Shown: piece by piece, positions 47,195-59,617 of the stretch
Numbering within the stretch: the first letter of the stretch is position 1
Layout: each line of letters opens with the position of its first letter
Source of the DNA: Phyllostachys edulis
Taxonomy: Eukaryota > Streptophyta > Magnoliopsida > Poales > Poaceae
Reading direction: 5' to 3'
Length of the DNA: 64,000 nucleotides
Assembly: GCA_036346405.1 (NCBI GenBank)
Contig: CM070546.1
Span: 97,070,288-97,134,287 of the forward strand
Position numbers and translations under genes: made by a program
The notes under the pieces: model-generated
Databases searched by the model: none
What the model saw: the letters and a program-made list of their open reading frames with translations, nothing else
What the model was told of the DNA's origin: nothing

Positions 47195-48720
47195 CATTGG
47201 AAATATGCCCTAGAGGCAATCATAAAGATGATTATATTTCATTATGTTCATAATATTGGACAATATGTTATCTTGTTCCCAGAATAATATCGTTAATATT
47301 TATTATCAAGTATGTGACTTGATTGTGAAACTCTATATTTCTACGATGATTATTCTTAAACGTTCCCTGGTCGGAAACATATGAGGACACATATGAATAG
47401 ATTAACATATGTATTGGTTGATGACTATGTTTCACAGGTCATGAATATGGAGATATCAAACCAATAATATGGACATATGTTAGAGAACATGATGTTGGAT
47501 AAGACCCACCTTGAGACACTATTGAGATTTTTATGATTCTATGTGTCGTTAGTTGGTCTCAAACAATGATGATGTATAATCCTTAGATCTGAGATCAGCA
47601 TGGTTTTCTATATGTGTAATAGCACTCTTAGGGGTTGTCAATCGCTATTCGTAACTGGGTAGTTATAAAGGTAGCTGTTAGGTATGCTCTGAAACATGCG
47701 GAGGAATATGACTGGTCGGATATGGGATTTGCCCCTCCTAACATAACAGGAGAGATGTCTCTGGGCCCCTCGTTGTGGTTGAATAAAGTAAGTGCATGGC
47801 CATGCCACTAGTGGTCGAAGTGTTCAACCACGTGAAGTTATCTGATACTAGATCGAGAAAGTATTAGACAGTCCATGGATGATACAACATCTCACTTGGA
47901 GTTCAATGAGATATCGTGAGGCAAAGGGAGGATACACGAGTAGGTCGCTTAGTTCGATCAGTTACGGACTGGTCGTATGGAGATACAAGCTGGTCTTAGA
48001 TTGGTCGAACGTAATCACAGAGTGGTCGTAACCTGGTCGTAAGGCGTTACGAACTGGTCGTGACCAAATACGAACTGGTTGTATAGAGATAAGACCTGGT
48101 CGTAAGTGATGAGGACCTGGTCGTAGATCATATTGCATTAAGGTTCGTCTGATATAATTTGTGTGTATTCTGGAATCGCTATGTTTTGCTAGGAATTGCT
48201 AACGACTCGTGGTCGGAAAGAGTTTCCGAGTCACAACTGATTATGCATAAACCTAACGGGTCACACACTTAACGGGTTGGAACAAACCAGTACAGATATG
48301 ATTCGTCAAACGTGTTCGGATAGGATCCGTTACGAGCACTATATAAGGATATGCTTGAGGCTGTGGCATGATGAGAGTTGCACCATTGAAACCCTAGCCG
48401 CCATCTTCCTGAGAGCTTTACCATGCGACTTGGTGCTAGCACATCGTTGTATGGTTGTTCCTTCCCTGGACGTGTGAATACCGTAGAGGCACTACTGCGG
48501 TTGCTGTTGCGCTTGAGGACGATCCGCGATCTTCATAAGGAACTGTGGAGGTTGCTAGAGGAGACGATCGACTCGCAAGGACATTGGACAATCGACTACG
48601 ACCACTGCATCGACGTACTCGACGCTGAATGATCGACTACGACCACTGCATCGACGCGCTCTACGTTGGATCAGGCTGCTCCAACTCTTCTTTCGCTGTT
48701 CTGCGCGTCTAGTGGTAACA
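47195..48720 (+). mobile_element. Copia solo LTR of BARE1/Angela/RIRE1 type
   Basis: TTGGAAATATGCCCTAGAGG at 47197 is the well-known head of BARE1/Angela-type LTRs; the first two bases are CA instead of TG here. It ends GTGGTAACA at 48720. A TATA box (TATATAAGG) lies at 48340-48348. Several CTGGTCGTA-type words recur at 47940-48130. No internal region or second LTR is present, and the flanking 5-mers (GCTTA, ATATG) do not match. Confidence 0.82.
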
Positions 48721-48744
48721 ATATGTGATCTTCTACTTGTATGG

Positions 48745-51236
48745 TGTAATATCCCGAATATTCGTTAGTAAATGCAATAAAGATTAGAGAGAACAATATT
48801 ATTTAGAGAGGGAAATTAAAAGAAAGTTCAAGATTTGAGGGAGGTTTGGACCTTGGGCTTTCGGCCCAAGGCGTCCTAGCCAAGTGGGCCGACCATTTAG
48901 TGGAGTCAAGAGGGGGGTGCCCTTCCCCAAAACCCTAGCCTCTGCTACAGTACCACACCATACTGTAGCACGTGGTACTGTAGTAGGCCCCCCTCCCTGC
49001 TGCTCTACCAAGAGGAGGAAGAAGCTCCGAGGTGCTGCCGGCCATGGTGGAAGGAGAAGAAGGGAGAAGAAGAGAGGAAAAGGGAAAAGAAGAGGAAGAA
49101 GGTGGGGGGCATTCTTCACGAGGGGATTCGATGAAATCCACTAGGATTTCGTGGATAAATTTGCAATCCCTATTGGTTTTAGTAGATGTTTCATATGCGA
49201 TTTGTAGTCGTTAGCTATTCTTAGCTTTCCGCAGTAGATCGGTTAATTTGTGATCTGTTGTCGTGAGAATTTGGATTAGTTCCAAGCATATTCAGGGATT
49301 AGTTTCTCTTGGAGATATGTGGGGTTTCGCGTATGCTTTCCAGAAAGTCTTAATTCATATTTTTTTGATCAACGATGAATTAGTTATGAATTTTGCAACA
49401 CTGGATGCTAAATCAGTCTCATGACTTATGTAGCGAACATAGATCTGTAAATTTGATCTTGGAGATTGCCAAATTGAGTCAGTTTGTATCCATGAGATTT
49501 GTAGGTGTTTTCATTATGTTTCTAGGAAATTAAATTTCATAATTTTTAGATTTCTAGATCAAAAGATATGAATTTAGGAACGAATGTTGTAATCTGTCCC
49601 TCCGTTGTGGACAGAAGAGTTTTTCTTGACTGGTTGCAACCTTTGTTGTATAGTAGGGATATTTATGATAATTTTATTGAGATAACTGGTTTCCTAGTTT
49701 TCAGAGAGTATTAGAATAATGTGTTTGGTTTTACCAAAAAAAAGTTATGAAATTCACAAGTTAGTAGTACCGAAGATGACAGATCGGTCTTCGGGATTAA
49801 AAACAAAGGCCTAGATGAGCTAATATGATCCTTAGATCACCTGAGAAGTTGTAGCTAGACTTGTGTAGGTTCTAGGAAAATTTTATTCATGGCTTTTGGA
49901 GTTTTGACTCAAAAGTTATGAATTTTTCCTTAATAGTTGTCTGTTTGGATAGATTTGGGAATTTGAGAGTGTATTGGTTATATGTTCGGGTTTCGATGAG
50001 GGACGCTTGTTCTCGTTTTGTTCCATTGCAATGTTGTATACTTTTGATTGGTATACTTAGTATATTGTATTACGGTTGCCAGGTGGTGGTGAACCCTGGG
50101 GCTAGAGCTTTCCGTCGTTGTCTTCCGTCTCACAGTTGAAGCAAGTGCAAGTAGTGATAATGATATTGCGATATTTCATTCATATTAATTTCCATGATTT
50201 AATTATGAAGTTTTATGTTTGATAATATCGCTGAGCATTAAATATTCATGATGAATTGAGATTGTGAGTTCAATTTGCATCATGGCATTCATTTCTGAAC
50301 CTTGGACTACGTGGTAGCCAAGGATTATTCTTGAGATCCCCGTCATGCATTGGGCGGGCATTAGATCCCCGTCATGCATTGGACGGGCTTAGGTCCCCAT
50401 ACTCGTGGAGTGTGGGCATGAGGTCCCTGTGCCTAAGGGCACAGGCTTGAGTTTGTATCGACGGATACACTACTCGGTATTACCGGTAATTGCAAAGAAG
50501 TTGAAGAAAGAGCATTCTTGACATATGCATTGCATATACGAATAAGAGATGGATTTGTGATTCATTGCTGATGTTCATAAAGGGAATTGGTATCCTCATT
50601 GACTGGTTATGAGGTTATGTTTTATTACTGTTGTACTTTGCTGAGTTGTTAACTCATTCTTGTTGTGTTGTGTTTTCTAGGTACCTCTCGAGGTAGCGAC
50701 ATGCAAGGGAAGGGGTAGACTTGATGCACATCACGAATACACAAACCACGACTAATAAACTAGATCATTTACCTAAATTTCATATTCATGATAATTCCTT
50801 TAGATTCAGTCTGTGACTATCCTTCATAGCGGATGTTTTATTTGTGCTCTTAAACCCCATTATTTGAGTTCATTTAATTCTATTTGATGGATTAAATTAT
50901 TTAATTGGATTATACTATCATCCTCATAGTTTTGATGATTCTTAACGCTTTAGATGTAACCATTTGAATAATTGCTGCTGTTGCGTAGCATAGATGGTTT
51001 GTCTTAGACCTGGTTGATAAAGAGAAGAATCCATGCTTGGATTATATTCAATGGTTAGTTGATAATATTTGTCTTGACTAATTGTAGATTGTGCTAATTC
51101 TTGAATAGTGGAATTTTGTAATTATATCATTCATGTTTGAATGATTCGTTGACTGTGTATTACAAGATTGAAATTAATTGGTTCTGTATAGTAGATTGGT
51201 AGCATCCTAGGCTCTATGTTGGGCTGGAGTGTTACA
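48745..51236 (+). mobile_element. Gypsy solo LTR, TGTAATA family
   Basis: It starts TGTAATATCCCG and ends GAGTGTTACA. The flanking 5-mers TATGG and TATAG match at 4 of 5 positions. It is the same family as the truncated LTR at 12357-14744 (shared head, CCCCGTCATGC/CCCCGTAT blocks, hairpin). Total 2492 bp. A perfect 12-bp inverted repeat (CTACAGTACCAC, 48945-48956 and 48972-48983) lies in its GC-rich part. Confidence 0.87.
50642..50656 (+). other. Conserved LTR hairpin TGAGTT-GTT-AACTCA
   Basis: A perfect 6-bp stem. Compared with 14435-14449 in the same family, the innermost pair changes from C-G to T-A on both sides at once. Flanks TTTGC and TTCTTG are kept. Confidence 0.6.
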
Positions 51237-52040
51237 TATAGTTTTCTGATTTACGTGGTAAATTTTTTTGAATTGTTAGCTAGCGTAGCCTACACGTATC
51301 TCAACAGCTCAAACCTCAAATGATGTTGGCCTATCTTAGACAATGTATATATAAAAACGGTAAATGATTGGCGTTTGCTCAAGGCATATTGCACTGGCTC
51401 CATTTCACACTGCGACGTCTCAAAGGAGTGGGCACGATCACTCATGCTTTAAATCGTCGCGTGCTTGCTTCTGCGCGGTGTGCATCAAGTGTCTCAACGT
51501 GGACATGACAGACACATCAAGAACAGAATGGAAGGGAATAAATGGACTGAAATAAATGCCAACAATACTGTGGATGTGACACAAAGAACCAAATTCTTTT
51601 TTTTAAAAGAGAGAATCAAATTCTATATGTCGTGAATTCCAATTTAATTAGATGTTCGAAAATGAAACATCATACGACGAATAACTCGGTGTATATATTC
51701 TCTGTTGAATTAACTTCAGAGTTGTTCATCACCAAAAGGAAAAATAATGATAGTTGTTGAATAGATGGACAACACTGAGGATGCATTACGCGCAAAGCCA
51801 AGTCTAAACTAAACGAATCGGTGACATGCAGCTATTGTCGCCTCCTCGTTGTTGAAGCTTTATTTTCTGCGTTGAGTTACTTGAGGATTTTGTTTTTTCC
51901 ATTTAGATATTCTTTTTTATGACTAATTGAATGCACAAGCTTTACTACGAATAAAAAATATTATATTACCTACAACATGTTGAGTCGATGTCCCCAGGCC
52001 AGGCCTCCTCTATGCCCTTGGCTTCATCTCCTCGCACAGC
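51237..52040. other. Unassigned AT-rich sequence
   Basis: No gene, transposon end or long repeat was recognised between the gypsy solo LTR and the hAT element. Confidence 0.4.
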
Positions 52041-54951
52041 TAGGCCTGGTAATGGCTAGGGTTTAATGGGCCGAAACGGTTGGGCTGGTAAATGGGCTAA
52101 TCTTGTGTTATACCAAATGGGTAGAAATTAAAAAGGGTAAGGATAGGATTGGGCTGCCTTCAAATAGGATTGGGTTAGGACTCAAATAGGATTGGGCTGC
52201 CTGGTAATTTTGGTCCGTGTAAGGGTCCAACCCTCCCTTGCAGCCCACGGACGGAATAGGGTTGGCTTCTCAATTGTGCGCTGAATGCTAGGAGCGCAGC
52301 CCACGGGCGGAAGGGTTGGCTTCTCAGATCCGTGCTGAATGCTAGGAGCGACCGAGCGAGGCTTCTCAGATCTCCACCCCACTCGACGAGTGCCGCCTGC
52401 GCCGCCTCCGCCCCCTCCCCCTCCTCTCTGAACACCATCTGCGCCGCCTCAAGTGGGCCAGGTGGTGGCGCCCGCCGAAGAGGCGGCGGCAACAAGGCGG
52501 AGGTAGTCGAGAAAAGCACCGGGTAGAGCGCGTTGTCGAGCACCGAGTAGAGACCCACTTGGAGAAGCCGACGAGAACACCGCCATGTGAGGCCGAACGC
52601 CCGGAGACCCAGCAGCGTGGCGGCGGTGGGGGGAAGGTGGAGGCGAGCTTGGCGGTGGCAGAGTGCCTCGGGAGCGACAGTCTTGGGGAGGACGAGAAGC
52701 CGAGGAGGCGAGCAAAGACGCCGCCACCGGCCTGGACCGATTAATAAGTGTCTTTCAAGGTTCTTTCAAGGTTCTGCTTAGATCTGTTCTTTCAAGGTTC
52801 TGCTTAGATCTGTTCTTTCAAGGTTCTGCTTAGATGTCTGATTAATAAGTGTAGCTTGATCCCATGCACACATGTCCTGAACTTGGTATTATTCTTTGTC
52901 ACAGATTAGGGAGTACTACTGCTTGTCCTTTGGGGATTCACCAAATTGGCAGATGCACCTGTGATTCTTTCTTGATTGCTGAAGAATCTAGTGCCCGAGA
53001 TCATTCAAGCAAACTTCCTATCCACATACATCTTATGCTGTCCAGGATGCAATTACCTCTTGTTTGGTAGAGTGGGACTTAATCAGCAAGCTGTTTACAT
53101 TAACATTAGATAACGCAAGTGTTAATGACAAAGCTGCAAAGGACTTGCGCGACACGTTGGGTGCTGAAATGTTTCTTAGAGCTGGAGACTTCCATGTAAG
53201 GTGCGCTGCTCATGTGCTGAATATCATGGTTCAAGATGGACTAAAGGTGGTTGTTCATGCAATTGGGAGGGTGCGGGACATTGTTAAAACAGTCACATCC
53301 TCACCATCACGAATCACGAGATCTTTAATTCAGTTGTTGAGAGATTGGGCCTCAAAACAAAGTCGGGGCTAATCTTGGATATCCTCATAGATGGAGCGCA
53401 ACATATGATATGATCCATGAGGCTTTGGAGTATAAGATTGCTCTCAATAGATATGCTACTGAGCAATACCATGATGCTCCAACTGAGGAAGATTGGGCAA
53501 AGGCTCAAGCTCTTCATGGGTTTTTGTAGGCTTTTAGTGATGCCACAAAGGCATTTTCAACAGATCGACACCCTACAGCACACCTCCTTTTGAAATTAGT
53601 GTTGGCGATTTGGGATGTTTTACTTGATGAAAGGTGGAATCAAGATGAGCTTCTAAAGGAGATGGCTCGTGTTATGTATGTCAAATTTGAGAAGTATTGG
53701 TCTAAGCCAAATGTTGTGCTTCTTATTGCAGCGGTGTTGGACCCTTTATAGAAATTTGACTTTCTTAGGTTCTATTTTCATACTACTGAACAAGATGTTG
53801 AGGAAAAGATGAGGGAGCTGCGTACTTCTGTAGGTAAGTATTATTCAGAGTATGAGAAAATTATGAGGAGCCGTGCCTTGCCTACATTTGTACAGTCCGA
53901 TGAACATATGGTTGCTAGTGATCCTAGTTCTCCAGGAGGTGCATTTTTTGGTAAACAACAGATAGAATTTTCCTTCGCTCAGTTCAGTTCACAAAATCTA
54001 GAAGCACGTGCACAATTATCTGAATTGGACACATACTTACAAGATCCTAGGGCCCCCCCTAAACTCTGATGAGAATTTTGATGTTTTGGGTTGGTGGAAG
54101 AGAAACACAGATATCTACCCAATCTTGTCTTTGATGGCTAGAGATTTTCTAGCAATTCCAATCACTATTATTGGTGTTACTATTGCCGCCGTTTTAATGT
54201 ACTGACTAGGCCTTGCAGGTTCCTACAGACATCGTGGTCAATGCGATGCTTTGTGTCATCAATTGCCACCCACGAGGATCATTGGACTTCATCTACCAGA
54301 TTGGTTCTTCCATGCGCAAAGAAGTTTAAGCTCAAGAAACCCTTCCCATCCTACCTGTGGGAATTATGATTGCAGAATTGATGTTTGATTTATGCTCTAG
54401 TGGTCGTCGATTCGCTAGGTACTAGTAGTCATCGATTAAGCTAGGTACTATGCTTGAAATTGATGTTTGATTTATGCTCAAATTGTAAGATTCAGATTTG
54501 ATTGTGAAATGAGCTCAAATTGTAAGATTCAGATTTGATTTATCTTTGAAAAATTGTTTAATTTGTTGCTTGATATTAATGGAGACTTAGCTAGACATTG
54601 CTCGGAAGTCAGGAACTCCTCCATCTTCTTGTACATGGAAGACTTAGCTAGACATTGCACAGGAGACTTAGCTAGACATTGCCTATAAGACTTAGCTAGA
54701 CTTGGCCCTGTGGAAGCCTAACACAATGCCAAACCTACGTGCACAGGGAGGGAACGACCCATGGGCAGTATTACTGGGCCGGCCTGTGGATCTAAAATGG
54801 GCAAGGATAGAATTAGGGCCTTCCTACTTAAAGGGCTGGGCTGGATTGGATGTAGGTATGAAGTAGAGGGTTGGATAAGGGTTTAAGACACTCCCCATAC
54901 TTATGGGCCAGATTGGGGTTTGGATTGGACCTTAACCCATTACCAGGTCTA
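52041..54951 (+). mobile_element. hAT element with decayed transposase
   Basis: A perfect 8-bp target duplication CGCACAGC flanks it (52033-52040 and 54952-54959). The terminal repeats are TAGGCCTGGTAATGG on the left and TAGACCTGGTAATGG in reverse complement on the right. Subterminal regions repeat GGATTGGGCT/GGGCTGG words. Tandem copies of TTCTTTCAAGGTTCTGCTTAG occur at about 52750-52830. The transposase relic is at 53064-54200. The first 1 kb is GC-rich and holds no N-terminal BED finger that I can read. Confidence 0.93.
53064..54200 (+). pseudogene. hAT transposase (RICESLEEPER-like), decayed
   Basis: The frame opens with VEWDLISKLFTLTLDNASVN and RCAAHVLNIMVQDGL, the hAT catalytic core (TLDNAS, RC.AH.LNL). 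It continues through HRWSATYDMIHEAL and ends with the dimerisation domain (ELDTYLQDPR, then FDVLGWWKRN and YPILSLMARDFLAIP). Breaks: frameshifts near 53340 and at a C-run at about 54053, TAG codons at 53527 and 53749 that are probably former CAG. The BED zinc finger is missing. In this family the protein cuts and pastes the element; some domesticated relatives are essential plant genes, but this copy is clearly dead. Confidence 0.9.
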
Positions 54952-55115
54952 CGCACAGCCGAGCTCTGATGCGTTACGCTCCCCCACGGTGCCTAGTCTA
55001 CACCATGCTTGGTCAAGCTTCATTGTGATCCATGTCTCAATTCATATTTGTTGGGAGATGTTTTCTCTGTTTTTCATGTATTAAATTCATGTTCGAAGAA
55101 TCCATATGTGATATT

Positions 55116-55240
55116 CAACTAACTCGCGTGCAACCCTTTGACATTGCTCACCGTCAGCAGCAAGCCTCCCTCGCGATCAACTAACTCGCGTGCAACCCTT
55201 TGACATTGCTGATGTCACCACCAAGCCTCCCCTCGCGTTT
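55116..55240. repeat. 62-bp tandem duplication
   Basis: CAACTAACTCGCGTGCAACC starts at 55116 and again at 55178. The first 33 bases of each copy are identical; the rest (CAGCAAGCCTCCC against CACCAAGCCTCCC) has diverged. Confidence 0.9.
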
Positions 55241-55278
55241 GCTCCCACGCTGTTGCCAGCTTGCTGCCTTCAGCACAT

Positions 55279-55415
55279 GGTTTTGGTTACCGGAGGTCAC
55301 CAATATTTCCGGTTACCGTCAAAATGTTTTGAATTAAAAAATATCCAAAAAAATTGGCCGGTTCAAAAATACTAGGCCCACCGAGATTTTTGGTTATCGG
55401 CCGTTAATCAAAACC
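55279..55415. mobile_element. Possible small MITE with GGTTTTG ends
   Basis: GGTTTTGGTTACCGG on the left and GGTTTTGATTAACGG in reverse complement on the right bound a 137-bp AT-rich core. No clear target duplication was found, so this is tentative. Confidence 0.4.
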
Positions 55416-56100
55416 CTGCTTCAACGCCGACAACTAAAAAAGAACCTCCAGTGCGCATGGCAACTAAAGAACTTAACGTAGCAGCGGATATTTCTATGTT
55501 TGCACGCATGGGAAATCACAAATCGATCGACCGGGGAAGTGCTTGGAACAGGTTAAACTTTTCATTCATTTGTTTGCGTTTTCATGCCAATTCTTGTATT
55601 GGTTTCTTTCGAGATCGAAGGAATCTCTTGTTTTTGTTAAGCGCCATGCATATAAAATGGTCGTTCCCACTCGAGGGAGGATCATGTGTGCGCGTCGACG
55701 TCGACGCTCTTTTTAGAGCCATTAACGTCAAACATTTGCTCACAAAATTAATTCACTGGACACGGTGTGCTGCACGTGCATGCACCCAACAATATTGCTA
55801 TATATGTAAATGTTTATATCGATGAATATTTGGAACGATATATTCCAAGATTTCGAGGTCCTAAATCCTAATTAGGGATCAGTCATATCTTGTTATTGCT
55901 ATCGAACGGTAGTTCAAACGGTAACTAGTGTTTTAATACCTTTGTTCGCAAATAAAACAGGACTCTTCATGCAGATTTCCCGCTAGATCGTGTCCTACTT
56001 GTACACACTTGGGCACATAGTTTTTCTTCAAATAATCCTTTTTTTATTTCAAAATACAATAATATACCTTCGTTTTTTTATTTTACAGAAATAATCCTAC

Positions 56101-56512
56101 ATCGTCGCGCCGTTAGGTGACTTGGATCAAGTCGCCCAATAGTTGATCGACTAGATCCAAGTCGTCTAACAATTGCGCAATAAGTGGAGTAGTCACTCAA
56201 CAGTTTAGCGACTAATCCTTTCTACTTACCAATCATTCCTACCTTCGTCGCTCAACCATTGGACGACTTGGCAGCAAGTAGTGGTCCAACGGTTGGGCTA
56301 TAGGAAGGCACACCAGAACGCGGAGAATGCTCTAATCGGAGATATCCTACGCTGGCTCACATGTAGCTTCTTCTTAGACCCTCGAGGTATGCAGTGTCAT
56401 CCTACATGGGCTTTGGAGTCGGTCTGCCACACACATTCGGTGGGAGTTGAGCAGACTGATGTGCATGGTTGCATGAAAGGGCTTTGTGGAAGGTTGCCGA
56501 CGCCATGGATAT
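56101..56512 (+). mobile_element. Left part of a MuDR-like element relic
   Basis: The sequence continues at 59137 after the inserted copia. It holds repeated and inverted CAAGTCG/CGACTTGG words (56118-56275), of a kind often seen upstream of MuDR-type transposase genes in grasses. No reading frame is convincing here. Confidence 0.4.
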
Positions 56513-56800
56513 TGTTGAAAAAATAGGGACAAAGGAGACACGAATTTTTATGTGAAAATCTTTGCGGGAAAAAACCACGGACGCCAATCGACGATGATCA
56601 CTATATGAGGAGTGATTACAAAACGCAAGGGGATTACAATGAGGTGTCGACTCTCCCCGTGCAGCTTACAAGAGGTATATAAGGGGGTAAAAGGACTTGG
56701 AGTCTAAGTAAGAAACCAATCCGTTAATATGGCAACTAATTCGTTAATATGGCATGATTGGATTCGACCATATTAGAAATTCGGATCACAAATATCAACA
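56513..56800 (-). repeat. 3' LTR of the minus-strand copia
   Basis: On minus it starts TGTTGATATTTGTG at 56800 and ends TTTTTTCAACA at 56513. A purine-rich stretch (CAAGAGGAAATTCG on minus) precedes it. Confidence 0.88.
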
Positions 56801-56929
56801 ATTTACACCTTGAGACGAATTTCCTCTTGTAGCATAATAAAGAATCATCAATCGCCAAATGATTCCCCAATAAGATAAAAATCACCGTACGCCAACTAGT
56901 CTCTAGGACTAAACTGTAACACCAACTAA

Positions 56930-58595
56930 ACTTGAGCAAAGCTCAAACTTAGTAACAGGAACTGGGTTTGTCATCATATCAGTTGGATTATCATGAGTAC
57001 TTATCTTACACACCCTGACATCAACTTGAGCAATGACACCTCGAATAAAGTGATATCTCACATCAATGTGCTTTGTTCTCTAATAGAACATCTGATCTTT
57101 TGTAAGGCATATACCACTCTGACTATTATAAAATATAGTAGTGCAAGAATTATCTCCGCAAAGCTCAGCGTACAAACCTCTCAACCAAATAGCTTCTTTA
57201 CAAGCTTCAAAAATAGCCATATATTCTGCTTCAGTGGTTGATAAGGCAATAGTGGCTTGCAAACTTGCCTTCCAACTAACAGTATAACCACCAATGGGGA
57301 AAACATAACCTGTGAGAGACCTCCTCTTGTCCAAATCACCAGCATAACCAGAGTCAATATAACCAACAAGTTCATCTCTAGAATTCCCGAACTACAAACA
57401 AGCATTAGAAGTACCACGCAAATATCTGAAAATCCACTGAACTGCTTTCCAATGCTCTTTTCCAAGATTAGTCATGTATCTACTAACAACACTCAATACA
57501 TGAGATAAATCAGGACAAGAACAAACCATGACATACATAAGAGAACCAACTACACTGAAATATGAAACTTTAGACATGTACTCAATATCATAATCTGACT
57601 TAGGACATAAGACTGAAGATAATTTGAAATGCGAAGCTAATGGAGTACTCACTGGTTTTGCATCATGCATATTAAAACGACGAAAGACCTTCTCAATATA
57701 ACATTTTTGACTAAGGTATAACTTGCCAGATTGCCTCTCTCTAATAATCTCCACGCTAAGAATTTTCTTTACTACATCTAGGTCCTTCATCTTAAATTCA
57801 TTACTCAATTGTGCTTTCAGTTTTGCTATTTCTGACTTATCTTTTGCAGCAATCAACATATCATCAACATAGAGAAGCAAATAAATAGCTAAACCATTAA
57901 CAGTCTTTAAATAAACACAGCTATCATAATCAGACCGTTTAAAATCTTGAGAGAGCATAAAGGAGTCAAATCTCTTGTACTATTATCTAGGAGATTGCTT
58001 CAAACCATAAAGAGATTTCTTAAATCTACAAGTACGGTATTCTTTTCCAGGACTAACAAAACTTTCAGGTTGGTCTATATAAATGTCTTCTTCCAATTCC
58101 CCATGTAAGAATGCAGTTTTAACATCTAATTGCTCAAGTTCATAATCATGCATAGCAACAATCTTTGAGTAAAGTCTTGAATAGAACTATGCTTCTGGCC
58201 GGGGAAAAGACATCATTAAAATCAATACCTGGAATTTGACTATAACCTTTAGCAACCAACGTTGCTTTATACCTTGCTGGTTCAGTCGGAGAAATACTTT
58301 CTTTTCTTTTGAAAATCCACTTGCAATGAACAAGCTTCTTCTCCTTTGGTAATTTCACTAGTTCCCAAGTGCCATTCTTTTCAAGTGACTCCATCTCATC
58401 ATGCATAGCAGTTATCCACTTATTACAATTAGTGGAGCTAATAGCCTCAGAGTACGATGAAGGTTTTGTATTACCTTCAATTTCTTCTGCTACACTCAAA
58501 GCATAAGCAACAATATTAGCTTCTTCAATCAACCTCTTGGGTGGATTAATCTCCCTCCTAGGCCTGTCAACTGCAATGAACCGTTGTGGTGGCAA
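56930..58595 (-). pseudogene. Copia reverse transcriptase and RNase H, decayed
   Basis: From 58595 downward: WITAMHDEMESLEKNGTWEL, CKWIFKRK and RYKATLVAKGYSQIPGIDF (start of the copia reverse transcriptase). Then LLLYVDDMLIAAKDK with the catalytic YVDD at about 57870, YIEKVFRRFNM, and SLMYVMVCSCPDLSH. RNase H follows: DKRRSLTGYVFPIGG, SWKASLQATIALSTTEAEYM, then HINVRYHFI-like and DNPTDMMT near 57000. The frame is broken near 58150-57960, at 57390 and at 57080. Everything upstream of the reverse transcriptase is missing. Confidence 0.9.
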
Positions 58596-58989
58596 AAATC
58601 TCCAGAATTTGGATCCTCACGTGCATCAACAAGATGACCAGGACGACCTTGCATGGTGTTGAATAAAATAATAAAAAGAAATTCTTGGGACCTGGTGATG
58701 ACCATGGCTTGCTATTGCTTTTGGATTTGATCTCTCGCTTCGCAGACGTACACGCCGCTACCGGTCTCGATGGTGATGGCGGCCTTGCGCGAAGGAGTTG
58801 GTGACTTGGGTTGTTGGTGACTTTCGACGCACGGACCGAGGAGCTGGCGCCACGTGGACCAAGGGCGAAGCTAGCGCCGCGTGGACCGACGACGCTTGGA
58901 CCGAAGGTGAAGCTGGCACGATAGGAGACAGCGGTGGTGTCGATGAATCTGTTATTTTTTCATATCTCTTGAACCCTAATCTACTGTGC
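58596..58989 (-). other. Remnant between primer site and reverse transcriptase of the copia
   Basis: It includes a GC-rich tract (58750-58950) with GGACCGA...GCTGGC-type near-repeats and no gag or integrase motif. It marks the internal deletion. The primer site lies at its right end (about 58990-59001). Confidence 0.5.
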
Positions 58990-59001
58990 TTTGATACCAC
59001 T

Positions 59002-59136
59002 TGTTAGAAAAATAGGGACAAATATCAACAGATACGAGTGCAAGTAAGAAACCAATCTGTTAATATGGCAACTAATCCACTAATATGGTATGATTAGATT
59101 CGACCATATTAGAAATTCGGATCACAAATATCAACA
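59002..59136 (-). repeat. Shortened 5' LTR of the minus-strand copia
   Basis: Both tips match the 288-bp LTR at 56513-56800, but about 150 bp are missing from the middle. At the junction (59020-59044) there is a copy of the element border plus flank (ATCAACAGATACGAGTGC, compare ATCAACAGATATGAGTGC at 59131). Confidence 0.85.
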
Positions 59137-59617
59137 GATATGAGTGCGTGCTACTCGTGTAAGCATGTCCGAAGGGAGTCACACGAGGCGTTGCCGACGG
59201 CTATCGTCCGGTTGGTGTGAGTAGCTCAAGCGCGCAGCACATGGTTCATGAAGAGGACGCGATGCCCGATGTTGCGGAGGCAGAAGAGGAAGATCGCACA
59301 CCGCACGCTAAGCCCACTGGACAGGCAGATGCAGAGGAGCATGTCAACAGCATAGTGCGTCAGATGGAGATCGATGACTTGACGGCCTGGGCCGATGAGA
59401 AAGCTTTAGAAGAGGATGATGATGACTCTTCCGATGAGGACGAAGGTCCCATCCCGTAGGAATAGAATATGATGGACGTTGAGGGTCTCGCTGTGCACGA
59501 CGAGTATGAATCACCATGGGAGTACCATGGTACGGAGGTTCGGCTTCATGCAATATTTGCTGACAAGGGTTCATTGCATGATGCTATTAAGCTGTGGGCC
59601 TTTCCCATGTAGCGGAC
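59137..59617 (+). pseudogene. MuDR-like transposase N-terminal fragment
   Basis: One frame runs from 59217 through an acidic region (EEDDDDSSDEDEGP) to a TAG at 59457, a second TAG, and on in the same frame to LHAIFADKGSLHDAIKLWAF, then a third TAG. The last segment resembles the MuDR DNA-binding domain (FADK..L..AIK.WA). The gene is split by the copia on its left and cut off by the LTR at 59618 on its right, so catalytic domains are absent. Two interrupting stops show decay. Confidence 0.6.

Larger units (their letters stand above)
54960..56100. other. Unassigned sequence with small repeats
   Basis: It contains a 62-bp duplication (55116-55240) and a possible MITE (55279-55415). The remainder (55416-56100) shows no coding frame with recognisable domains. 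CGCGTCGACGTCGACGC at about 55692 is a short GC palindrome. Confidence 0.35.
56513..59136 (-). mobile_element. Internally deleted copia element with perfect GATAT duplication
   Basis: Flanks are GATAT on both sides (56508-56512 and 59137-59141). The 3' LTR (minus sense) is 56513-56800. The 5' LTR (59002-59136) is shortened to 135 bp. Next to the latter, TGGTATCAAAGC on minus is the Met-tRNA-type primer site. The interior keeps reverse transcriptase and RNase H but lacks gag and integrase. Short LTRs and the DKRRSLTGY box suggest a Tork/Tnt1-type copia. Confidence 0.93.
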
